A stretch of DNA of 49,541 nucleotides from Bacteroidia bacterium (GTDB lineage: Bacteria; Bacteroidota; Bacteroidia; Bacteroidales; GWA2-32-17): assembly GCA_016218155.1 (NCBI GenBank), contig JACREQ010000112.1:1-49541 (forward strand). The letters run 5' to 3'. Shown piece by piece: positions 8,917-17,600 of the stretch (position 1 is the stretch's first letter; the number at the start of each line of letters is the position of its first letter). Below the pieces are notes generated by a model. That model saw only the letters and a list, made by a program, of their open reading frames with translations, searched no databases and was not told the DNA's origin. Position numbers and translations under genes: made by a program.

Positions 8917-9031
8917 AAAGAATAATATTTTGTAAAATTATTTTTAACTTGCAGAATAAATTTTAACTATTCTATCACTAAAATAAGTAGTTCTGGTTTA
9001 ATTTTTGATTTGTATATTTCTCACAAAATAA

Positions 9032-9445
9032 ATGAATAAAATGAAAAAGTTACATTTTATTTCGGTAATTATCGGTTTAGCACTATTTTTAGGTAATTTC
9101 GAAAATGTATTTGCAGGCGATCTTCCTGATGGAGTTGCAAATGCCTTAAAATCTGGGAATGCCAAAGAACTGGCAAAACATTTTAATGCTAATATCGACT
9201 TAACATTAATTGACAAACAGGATATTTATAGTAAAACACAAGCGGAAATTATTCTAAAAGAATTTTTCAGCAAAAATGTTCCTTCAAATTTCACGATTAT
9301 GCATCAGGGTGGAAAAGAAGGTTCTAAATATGTAATTGGTAATTTAACCACTTCAACAGGAACTTATAGGGTTTCGTTATTTTTAAAGAATCAGGACAAT
9401 ACTCAGGTTATTCAACAACTTCGCATTGAAAGTGGTAATGAATGA
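9032..9445 (+). CDS. DUF4783 family exported protein
   Basis: 137 residues: a signal peptide (about 1-28, ...GNFENVFAGDLP) and a compact domain of about 105 residues that fits the DUF4783 family, with the typical opening IANALKSGNAKELAKHFN-like helix (here VANALKSGNAKELAKHFN) and a strand YVIGNLTTSTGTYRVSLFL. The fold is expected to be NTF2-like (cone-shaped alpha+beta). Function is unknown. The ATG at 9032 is used here; a second ATG at 9041 is equally possible. Its stop codon overlaps the nadC start (ATGAATGA), which indicates translational coupling. Confidence 0.85.
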   Translation: MNKMKKLHFISVIIGLALFLGNFENVFAGDLPDGVANALKSGNAKELAKHFNANIDLTLIDKQDIYSKTQAEIILKEFFSKNVPSNFTIMHQGGKEGSKYVIGNLTTSTGTYRVSLFLKNQDNTQVIQQLRIESGNE

Positions 9446-10283
9446 TTTATGGCTTAATGCATTTATTAAAAATGCTATTAATGAAGATTTAGGCGACGGC
9501 GATCATACTTCACAAGCTTGTATTCCGGCAGATCAAAAAGGAAAAGCAAAATTGCTTGTAAAAGAGTCAGGAATTATTGCAGGAATTGAAATAGCTCAAA
9601 AAATTTTTATGCAATTTGATAAAGATTTCACATTTGAAATCTTTAAAAAAGATGGTGACTATTGCCATGCTGGTGATATTGCTTTTTTTGTAGAAGGAAA
9701 ATCATCATTATTACTTCAGGCAGAACGTCTGGTTTTAAATGTAATGCAAAGAATGAGTGGCATTGCTACACAAACAGGCAAATATGTAAATGAACTTAAA
9801 GGATTAAAAACAAAAATACTCGACACCCGCAAAACAACACCCGGGTTTAGATTCTTTGAAAAAGAAGCTGTAAGAATTGGCGGTGGTGTTAACCACAGAA
9901 TAGGCTTGTACGATATGATTTTAATTAAAGATAATCATATTGATTTTGCAGGAGGAAACATAAAAGCAATTGAAAGAGTTCACGAATATCTTTTGCAAAA
10001 AAATAAAGATTTAAAAATTGAAATAGAAGCAAGAACCATAAACGATGTTAAAGAAATAATCAGCTATGGAAAAGTTGACCGGATTATGCTTGATAATTTC
10101 TCAATTGAGGATACAAAATTTGCAGTAGAATTAATAAACGGAAAATTTGAGACTGAATCGAGCGGTGGCATCACTTTAGAAAATTTAAGAGAATATGGTG
10201 AATGTGGTGTTGATTTTATAAGCGTGGGTGCGCTTACTCATCATGTAAGAAGTCTTGATTTAAGCTTAAAAGCAATAAAATAA
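9438..10283 (+). CDS. nadC: Nicotinate-nucleotide pyrophosphorylase (quinolinate phosphoribosyltransferase)
   Basis: Converts quinolinate and PRPP to nicotinate mononucleotide, CO2 and PPi in de novo NAD synthesis. 281 residues from the ATG at 9438; an upstream in-frame TTG at 9426 would add only four residues. Motifs seen: NVMQRMSGIAT, DTRKTTPGFR (quinolinate/PRPP-binding Arg and Lys), EAVRIGGGVNHRIGLYD, ILIKDNH, IEIEARTINDVKE, RIMLDNFS and the C-terminal SSGGITLENLREY...SVGALTHHVRSLDLSL. The start overlaps the DUF4783 stop by eight bases and the stop abuts the next ATG directly, so the three genes are a tight operon. Confidence 0.97.
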   Translation: MNDLWLNAFIKNAINEDLGDGDHTSQACIPADQKGKAKLLVKESGIIAGIEIAQKIFMQFDKDFTFEIFKKDGDYCHAGDIAFFVEGKSSLLLQAERLVLNVMQRMSGIATQTGKYVNELKGLKTKILDTRKTTPGFRFFEKEAVRIGGGVNHRIGLYDMILIKDNHIDFAGGNIKAIERVHEYLLQKNKDLKIEIEARTINDVKEIISYGKVDRIMLDNFSIEDTKFAVELINGKFETESSGGITLENLREYGECGVDFISVGALTHHVRSLDLSLKAIK

Positions 10284-11255
10284 ATGCCGCTTAAACACAT
10301 TCGCCAAAGAATCAAATCTTACCTTCCAGCTACTTTAGTAGATAAGGTAAAAAGTTTTACTCTTCCTGGTTTCGATAAACAGCCTTTATATTCTGTAGGA
10401 AAATTTTTTATTCAGAGTTTAAATAAAGGAGCACTAACAGTAAGAGCATCTTCTATTGCGTACAATTTGTTTTTAGCAATTTTCCCTGCACTTATATTCT
10501 TCTTTTCATTAATCGCATATATCCCTATTGATAATTTACCTCAGGAATTATTAAGAATTTTACAAGATGTTATGCCAACAAACGCATATTTATCAATCAG
10601 AAGCACTATTCTGGATACTGTAATGAATAAGCGTACCGGCTTGTTATCTTTTGGATTTATTACAGCATTGTATTTCTCAACAAATGGCATAAATGCATTA
10701 ATCGCTGCTTTTAATGCTTCGCAATTTGTAACAGAAAGCCGTAACTGGTTACAATGTCGTGGAATTTCTTTATTACTTGTTATTCTTCTTTCTATACTTC
10801 TAACCTTGGCAATTGGACTACTTGTATTCAGTCAGAAAGTATTTGGTTATTTGATTTCTAATGAAATAATTAAGGAAAATATTATTTATTACCTTATAAT
10901 AGCAGGTAAGTGGCTAATTGTTATACTTGCATTCTTTTTTGCTATTTCTTTGCTATATTATTTAGCTCCAGCCCGCAAATCAAAGTTTAGGTTTATTTCT
11001 GCAGGTTCAACAATGGCAACTATTTTTTGTATGCTTATTTCACTTGGGTTTACATATTATGTAAATCATTTTGGTCAGTATAACAAAATCTACGGGAGTA
11101 TTGGGACATTAATTGTACTTTTAATTTGGTTATATTTTAATGCGCTTGTTTTACTAATTGGTTACGAACTTAATTGGAGTATTAGAAATTCAAAGCATTC
11201 AAACCATTTTCTTTTAGCAGACAATAGTACTGATAATGACAATCTTGCAAGGTAG
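10284..11255 (+). CDS. YihY/BrkB-family inner-membrane protein
   Basis: 323 residues of the YihY/BrkB family, once called ribonuclease BN but regarded as a membrane protein of unknown role (possibly transport). The N-terminal about 65 residues are cytoplasmic and basic; then follow the family hallmark GALTVRASSIAYNLFLAIFP (about 50-69) and five or six membrane helices (about 65-90, 120-145, 160-185, 205-230, 240-265, 275-300) with the typical YGSIGTLIVLLIWLYFNALV and LIGYELN at the end of the membrane part. The start codon immediately follows the nadC stop. Confidence 0.92.
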   Translation: MPLKHIRQRIKSYLPATLVDKVKSFTLPGFDKQPLYSVGKFFIQSLNKGALTVRASSIAYNLFLAIFPALIFFFSLIAYIPIDNLPQELLRILQDVMPTNAYLSIRSTILDTVMNKRTGLLSFGFITALYFSTNGINALIAAFNASQFVTESRNWLQCRGISLLLVILLSILLTLAIGLLVFSQKVFGYLISNEIIKENIIYYLIIAGKWLIVILAFFFAISLLYYLAPARKSKFRFISAGSTMATIFCMLISLGFTYYVNHFGQYNKIYGSIGTLIVLLIWLYFNALVLLIGYELNWSIRNSKHSNHFLLADNSTDNDNLAR

Positions 11256-11297
11256 TGCAACAAGTTTTATATAATTAGCGTATAAAAACCAGAAAAA

Positions 11298-11305
11298 TAA
11301 ATTTG
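11298..11305 (+). promoter_or_regulatory. TAnnTTTG box four bases before an ATG
   Basis: TAAATTTG fits the Bacteroidota -7 consensus and ends four bases before the ATG at 11310. If functional, transcription would begin at or near the start codon (leaderless). No -33 partner is visible, so this may be chance. Confidence 0.25.
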
Positions 11306-11309
11306 AACT

Positions 11310-11723
11310 ATGTATAAGTTTCTTTTTATAGCTTTTTTGTTTCTTCAATTTTCTGCCTTCAGCCAGCAAAAGATTAAATATGACGATCTGGAAGAAAAAG
11401 ATGGTTTATTTTATGAACAAGGTTCAAAAACTCCATATACCGGTCAATGTGTAACAACGTTCCCTAGTGGTAAATTAGGTATGGGTGGAAGCATTAAAAA
11501 TGGTTTACGTGATGGTGAATGGATTTGGTTTTATGAAAACGGCAACAAAAAAAGATATTGTGTTTACAAAGCAGGCTTAAAAGATGGTGCCAGCATTTTC
11601 TTTTATAAAAACGGAACAAAAAAATCTGAAATAATTTTCAGTAATGATAAAAACATAAGACAAACATCATGGGACGAGAATGGAGCAAAAATCAGCAATC
11701 CATCTTTCTCTTCTTTCAATTAA
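11310..11723 (+). CDS. Exported MORN-repeat (YwqK-like) protein
   Basis: 137 residues with a signal peptide (about 1-18, ...LQFSAFSQ). The mature part consists of short beta-hairpin repeats of the MORN_2/YwqK type: TPYTGQCVTTFPSGKLGMGG, NGLRDGEWIWFYENGNKKR, AGLKDGASIFFYKNGTKKSE, and a shorter fourth (RQTSWDENGAKIS). Database entries often call such proteins 'toxin-antitoxin system YwqK antitoxin', but here it carries a signal peptide and has no toxin neighbour, so that label should not be transferred. Role unknown; proteins like this are commonly surface or periplasmic in Bacteroidota. Confidence 0.85.
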   Translation: MYKFLFIAFLFLQFSAFSQQKIKYDDLEEKDGLFYEQGSKTPYTGQCVTTFPSGKLGMGGSIKNGLRDGEWIWFYENGNKKRYCVYKAGLKDGASIFFYKNGTKKSEIIFSNDKNIRQTSWDENGAKISNPSFSSFN

Positions 11724-11779
11724 TTTTTGCGATACGCAATAACGCAAGCGTCTTTACATGTGATATAGAAACACCCTGA

Positions 11780-13699
11780 TTATTGTGGTTGCAAATACTT
11801 AGAATCTAACTGTGCTGCTTTATCTAAATAAATTTTGGCATTTGCATCATCGCCCATTCCTTTATAAGTTATACTTATAAAATATGTTGCCAAAGCGTTC
11901 TCAGGTTTAAATTCTACACATTTCTTAAAAGCATTTATCGCTTCATTTCTTTTGCCCAATGTAGCTAAAGTACTTCCAAGATTCATCCATGCATCAGAAA
12001 ATGCAGGATCATATTTTACTGCTTTTTCATAAACTTCAAGTGCTTTTTCAAATTGTTTATTGTTAAAATATATAACACCCATATTGCTATATGTTATGGA
12101 TTTTGTTGGATTTCGATCCAGCGCTAATTGGTAATATTTTAATGCAGAATCATTCATGTTTTTACGATAATACGCAAGTCCAATCTGATCGTATGCATCA
12201 GCAAAAGTCGGAACAATTTCTGCTGCTCTTGAAAAATGAAAAATAGCAAAATCTAAATATTCGGGATGCACAACTTTACCTTCTCTGTTAAGTGACAAAT
12301 CTTTCATTACACTTAGCCCATAATAATATTGCATATGGGCACTATTGGGGGATTTCCAAACATCTGCAGCATATAGTGACAAATTAGATTTCCAATCTTT
12401 ATTTCGCAAAATAATTTGACTTGGATAAGCGATTATGGTAGGTATTATAACAATTAACAATCTATTATTTAACTTAAAGATTAAATTTGATTTTGTTACG
12501 GGTGAATATTCAACAGCTATTTTAAACAACTTTAATACTAACCATGAGACTGCTATGCTAAAAGCAAGTGATGGAACAAACAAAAATCTTTCACCAAACG
12601 AAGAGCCTATTAGCATAAATATATTTGAGTATAGCGACATAGTAATAAAAAAGAAAAATACCGAAAAAACTAAAACATGTTTTGTTTTAAATTTCCAGAC
12701 AGAGACTATTACCATTGATAATAATACAATAAAGGAAATTATAAACCATACATTACCAATACCAACTATAGGAATTTGGTTAAATGAATAATCGCAAACT
12801 AAAGGATATGGAACAACAAGTAACCATAAATATTTACCCATAATTTTAATAGCCGTTGCATACCTTGTTATCATATCAGGTGCCGCAACCAATAAATTAT
12901 CTACACTTGACACAAAAGCCATTTCGGGCTGATTTGCTAATACTTTAGCTCTTATTGCTAGAAATATTAATGCAGGAATGAGCATTACACTTGTTATAAA
13001 TATATTTTTGCGTATTGTTGTATCTGTAAAAAAATAAATAACAAGAGGAATTACAGCTAAAAACGTAATTGCACTTTCTTTGGATAGAAAAGCTAAAAAA
13101 TATGAAATCATCCCTATTATTAACCATTTTTTTTTCGAACTATTTATATACTCTATAACAAATCTTAATGTTAACACAAGGAAAAAGAAACTCAGAATCT
13201 CGTCACGACTTTTTATATTTGCTACAACCTCTGTGTGTACAGGATGTAGTGCAAAAATAATTGTTGCAATAAATGGAAGAAAGACATTAAATTTATAAAA
13301 TATTTTTCTTAATGTTAGAAACAACAACATACAAGCTAAAGAATATAACAGAACATTAATTACATGTCCAGGCTTTGGATTATCAGGCCATAATTGCCAT
13401 TCCGCTGCAAACATTACAAGTGATAAGGGTCGGTATAAATCATCTGCAGAACTCCAGTAGCCATACCTATATGAAGTTTTAAATATTGTTGGAACCGACT
13501 CAACACCACGTTTAACAACCCAGTTTTCTTTTATTACCGAAAAATCGTCTAATACATACCCATTTTTAAAAGTATTAGCATAAACAATAAAAGAAAGCAA
13601 CAGAATAGTAAAAGACATTAATCTAATTGTAAGAACATTATCTTTTACTACAACATTCTTTACAGAAGATTTTGGAATATTTTTAACTTTTGGTTTCAT
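11780..13699 (-). CDS. Polytopic membrane protein with C-terminal TPR repeats (TMTC/O-mannosyltransferase-like)
   Basis: 639 residues. The first about 440 contain about ten membrane helices and an early loop FKNGYVLDDFSVIKENWVVK with the DD pair expected at the catalytic position of GT-C glycosyltransferases such as PMT/TMTC; the loop YRPLSLVMFAAEW also fits. The last about 160 residues are TPR units (for example DAYDQIGLAYYRKNMNDSAL, ITYSNMGVIYFNNKQFEKAL, DAWMNLGSTLATLGKRNEAI). The GT-C plus TPR architecture matches the TMTC family, which adds mannose to proteins in eukaryotes; activity in this protein is inference. Its 38-base leader is almost identical to that of the next TPR gene upstream. 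Confidence 0.8.
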   Translation of the reverse strand: MKPKVKNIPKSSVKNVVVKDNVLTIRLMSFTILLLSFIVYANTFKNGYVLDDFSVIKENWVVKRGVESVPTIFKTSYRYGYWSSADDLYRPLSLVMFAAEWQLWPDNPKPGHVINVLLYSLACMLLFLTLRKIFYKFNVFLPFIATIIFALHPVHTEVVANIKSRDEILSFFFLVLTLRFVIEYINSSKKKWLIIGMISYFLAFLSKESAITFLAVIPLVIYFFTDTTIRKNIFITSVMLIPALIFLAIRAKVLANQPEMAFVSSVDNLLVAAPDMITRYATAIKIMGKYLWLLVVPYPLVCDYSFNQIPIVGIGNVWFIISFIVLLSMVIVSVWKFKTKHVLVFSVFFFFITMSLYSNIFMLIGSSFGERFLFVPSLAFSIAVSWLVLKLFKIAVEYSPVTKSNLIFKLNNRLLIVIIPTIIAYPSQIILRNKDWKSNLSLYAADVWKSPNSAHMQYYYGLSVMKDLSLNREGKVVHPEYLDFAIFHFSRAAEIVPTFADAYDQIGLAYYRKNMNDSALKYYQLALDRNPTKSITYSNMGVIYFNNKQFEKALEVYEKAVKYDPAFSDAWMNLGSTLATLGKRNEAINAFKKCVEFKPENALATYFISITYKGMGDDANAKIYLDKAAQLDSKYLQPQ

Positions 13700-13734
13700 T
13701 GAACAAAAAATTTATGCTTCTAAATTAGTATAAA
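13697..13734 (-). promoter_or_regulatory. 38-bp leader block, copy 1 (TPR membrane gene)
   Basis: On the minus strand the 38 bases ending in the ATG of the TPR membrane gene match the 38 bases in front of the second TPR gene (14479-14516) at 35 positions without gaps. The block contains TAATTTAG (one mismatch to the -7 consensus), GCATAAA, a run of six T and ends in the start codon, so it carries promoter and ribosome-binding information or is a duplicated leader. Confidence 0.6.
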
Positions 13735-13752
13735 TGGGAATTAAATAATTAT

Positions 13753-14481
13753 CTATTTGCAATATTTATCAATATATGTTTTTACACTTTTCTCTCCCAA
13801 TTCCTGAGCTTTTTTCCAGCTAATACAAGCTTCGTCCATTCTTTTTAACTTAAATAACACTATCCCTTTATTTGCATAGATACCAGCCTTTGAATTATTC
13901 AATTTAACAGCATAGTTAAAATCTTCCAATGCTTCAGAATACATATTCTTTTTTAAATAGCAGATTCCTCTACTAGAATAATAGTCAAATACAATAGGAT
14001 AATCTTCTCCATTAGTTTTACTAAATTTTATTGCCTTATTAAATTCGAAAATTGCTGAATCAATTTTATCTTCTTTCAAATAAAGTTTTCCTGAATGGTA
14101 ACAAAATTCATCATCCTCATAGAAAAATAATTTTGCTTTATTTAAATATTTTTTCTGAGTTTTAATATTTCCTGTTTGAAATAACGCGTGATTTATTAAT
14201 GTATAAGCTTCCCTAATTGAAGAATCTAATTTTATTGCCTTCTCTAACTTAGTAATAGCATTTGTATATGATTCTTGTTTTATTTCAATGTTAGACAGAT
14301 TAATTAATTCGATTGCTTCATTGTGAGAATCAACTGAAATCTGAGCATAGGAATTACCATTTACTACAATAAATATAACAAATAGAAAAACCTGAATCAT
14401 TACCCTACTTGCAACAATAATCTCTTTTTGAACAATTACTTTTAGTGATGAATTTAGAATATTCTTCTTATTTAGTCTCAT
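13753..14481 (-). CDS. Exported TPR protein
   Basis: 242 residues from the ATG at 14481, which sits at the same place in the shared leader as the start of the other TPR gene; the TTG just before it is not favoured. A long basic N-terminus is followed by a hydrophobic segment (about 29-46, MIQVFLFVIFIVV) ending NSYAQ, either an unusually late signal peptide or a membrane anchor. The remainder is five or six TPR units, for example EAIELINLSNIEIKQESYTN, REAYTLINHALFQTG, DYYSSRGICYLKKNMYSEAL and AGIYANKGIVLFKLKRMDEA. TPRs mediate protein-protein contacts; the partner is unknown, possibly the membrane TPR protein encoded 53 bases downstream. Confidence 0.8.
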   Translation of the reverse strand: MRLNKKNILNSSLKVIVQKEIIVASRVMIQVFLFVIFIVVNGNSYAQISVDSHNEAIELINLSNIEIKQESYTNAITKLEKAIKLDSSIREAYTLINHALFQTGNIKTQKKYLNKAKLFFYEDDEFCYHSGKLYLKEDKIDSAIFEFNKAIKFSKTNGEDYPIVFDYYSSRGICYLKKNMYSEALEDFNYAVKLNNSKAGIYANKGIVLFKLKRMDEACISWKKAQELGEKSVKTYIDKYCK

Positions 14482-14516
14482 CAAACAAAAAATTTATGCT
14501 ACTAAATTAGTATAAA
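14479..14516 (-). promoter_or_regulatory. 38-bp leader block, copy 2 (exported TPR gene)
   Basis: Second copy of the leader described at 13697-13734, 35 of 38 identical. Here a TTTG lies 19 bases upstream of TAATTTAG on the minus strand, the spacing expected for the -33 element, so this copy looks like a complete promoter with only the -7 box slightly off consensus. Confidence 0.6.
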
Positions 14517-14595
14517 AGTAAACGAAAACAAAAAATGTATTAGATTCTCTTAAAGTCTTAAATTGACTCTGTTTTAAAAATCACAATAAAAATTA

Positions 14596-14631
14596 TTTAT
14601 CTATAATCTGATTACTCAGATTATAGATAAA
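14596..14631 (-). terminator. Strong hairpin behind the fibre-like gene
   Basis: A perfect 16-bp inverted repeat (14596-14611 and 14616-14631) with a four-base loop begins six bases behind the stop codon of the fibre-like gene on the minus strand, and is followed by TAATTTTTATT. AT-rich stem, but the length and position fit a rho-independent terminator. Confidence 0.75.
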
Positions 14632-14636
14632 ATTCG

Positions 14637-17600
14637 TTATTGGGCAATTTCTGTAATTTTCATTGTCATTATTCCGCTAAAACCATAAACATTGCTATCA
14701 AGGTTTGAAGAGTTAAAATAACAGGTTCCACTGCCTCCTGTTTCTCTTCTGTATTTAAAACCATATATGTAAGATGTGCCGGAAGTAAGGCCACTGTCTT
14801 TGGCTGTCATAATAACAGTCATTCTATCGTTACCATCTGTACCGTTACCAGGTCTTCCAACAAAAGATACTTGCTGACGGCTTCCGTTTACAGGACCAAC
14901 CCCCACAAGAACTTCAGTTCCACCAATATCTCTGATGAGCTGCATGTCAAAAACGGTATTACTTGCCATAGCAGTGTTGATTGGAAAACTGTATTCGACA
15001 AGAATTATACTGTTGTTAAATTTCGGGGTAAAACTAATCCGATAATCAGTATTTGCCTCAGTATACGTTGTTACATTTAATGAACTTGGCAAATCAGATG
15101 TTTTAACAATGGTCTGAACAACCATACCTGGCGAATAAATACTACCACTAACTTTTAAATTTCCATTTACTTCTAATTGTTCAGAAGGATTTGAAGTTCC
15201 TATTCCAATATTTCCTGAATTTTTAATTGTTAATCGTTCATTATTTCCCCCAGTATAAAAATGCATATCACCGGTAACTTCAGATAATGTTAATCCATTA
15301 GCATTATTGCTTTCTATCATTGAAACTCCCTGAGTATACCTACCATTTGCCGGATAACCTGAACTCAGTTTATAAAAGTAAAAAGTATTTCCTGCATTGT
15401 TGATTAGTTCAAGCGATGACAATCCAGTTGGATCAGCGTCTTCAATTTTTATTTTTCCAGGTTGACCGGCAACAATTCCTCCTTTTACATGAAGACGAGC
15501 AGTTGGAGTTGTTGTTGCGACACCAACATTACCACCTTTTCTGACAAATAAACCAGTAGAACCAGGTGTATCACCCCAAACCGTCATATATGCTCCTGTA
15601 TTATTTATATTAGTATTATATATATATCCAAAAACTGCTGATTGACCTGCTCCTAAAGACTTACCAATAAAAATATTATTATCCTCATAATCACCATCAA
15701 GTGCTGAAAAGAATTTTGCTAAAGTTAAATCATCAGCGGTACTTGTAGTATTAACATGTAAAAGTGAAGTTGGACTTGTTATTCCAATTCCTAGATTTCC
15801 ACTTTCACCTAATATAGTCATTAATGGCTCTAATGTTGTTCCGGCAGTATTTTTTCTTGCTATAATATAACTACCAGGAAATGCAGGGGCAGTAGGAAAA
15901 ACAAAAGTCACATTATTCTGTAATGAAAATCTGTCAAGATAAAAACCAGTTTTTGTGCCAGCTAAAGGTCCGGATGTATTATCATTATAAATAATAAGTT
16001 TTTCACCACTAGCACCATAACCAAGCCCTAAATCCAATCTTGCATTTGGAGTACTTGTTCCAATTCCAACGTTTCCGGTACTTGAAATTCTCATTTTCTC
16101 AGTAAGTACACCGCCTGAACTTTGACCTTTTGAAATAAAGGCTAAATGATTAGAATAGTTTCCATCGTCAATTGCCTGTATTCTGAATTGTATGGGCTGG
16201 CTTGCAGAAGCCCATCCTTTAAAATCGATCGCAGAAGTTGGACTATCTATTCCTGAAGCTTGGGCAGTAGGGTTAGAAAGTGTTAAAACAGGACCCGTAC
16301 TTGAACCAGTTTTTTCAAGCTGTAGGATACTTCCTGGGTTTGTTGTTCCGATTCCCATGTTTCCTGAACCTGTTACTCTTACCATTTCATTGCCGCCTAT
16401 CGTTTCAATTCCCCAGCTACCGGTTGGGGTTATGGTTCCTAATAATCTTTTACCTGCCACAGGATTTCTCATATTGAAGTCACCATTACCGGGATTATAA
16501 TCTAATCCGATTTTTTCGATAGCATCCCATTCCCATATATTTATCATACCTGTTGCGCCGAATTTCGCATTTCCTCTTACATCAAGTTTAACTGCCGGAG
16601 AAGTTGTTCCTAAGCCAACATTACCAGTTGAAAAATCTCCATAAATCAAGGGAGGGTTTGAACTACTATTAGCTATGTACAATTTGTTAGAACCGGTTTC
16701 GTTAAATCCTGCCTGGTATCCAAGAAAGACGTTACCAGAACCTAAATTATTTTCACCACTTTTAGTGCCAACTGCCACATTATATGCTCCAGAAACATTA
16801 TATAATAATGCATCGTATCCCAAGGCAACATTTCTATAACCTGATGTTGAGAAATACATAGCCTGTAATCCAACAGCTGTATTTTCATGTCCTGAAATAT
16901 TGGTTAACATGGCTGCTTTTCCTACAGCAGTATTGTGATTTCCAGTTTCATTACTTGTTAATGCCCAGTTTCCAATAGCAGTATTGTAATTACCTGAAGT
17001 ATTAGAAAAAAGAGTTTGAATCCCAAAACCCGTATTTGCAGAACCGGCATCAACATTGCCAGCTTGATAGCCATAAAATGTTGTACCCAATGGATCAATT
17101 CTTCCTGACTTTTGATTATTAACTTTAAAGTTTAAAGCCACATTATCTTTTGTTCCAATAAAATTAGTTCCATCAATTGTGCCTGCATTTCCATTTAAAG
17201 ACCATGCATTAGTATTAGGCAATTTAACAAATCCCCCATTACTCAAATATATTGTATCGTTACTTATACTCAATACTTGTATCTCATTTGTTACAGATCC
17301 ATCAACTTCAGTAAACGATGTTAAATATCCTGCATCATTTGTAAAAGCACTTACATTTGTAGGAGCACCTGTTAAACTACTGTATTGTCCATTAAATCCT
17401 GCCGGCAATTTAACAAAACCACCATTACTCAAACGAATTGTATCATTACTAATACTTAATAATTGAAGCTCATTTGTTACAGAACCATCAACCTCTGTGA
17501 ACGATGTTAAATATCCTGCATCATTTGTAAAAGCACTTACATTTGCAGGAGCACCTGTTAAACTACTGTATTGTCCATTAAATCCTGCCGGTAATTTAAC

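Noticed and set aside
11310-11723. Toxin-antitoxin module (YwqK 'antitoxin' label)
   Set aside because: The protein has a signal peptide and MORN-type repeats and no toxin gene beside it; the label is a database habit, not evidence.
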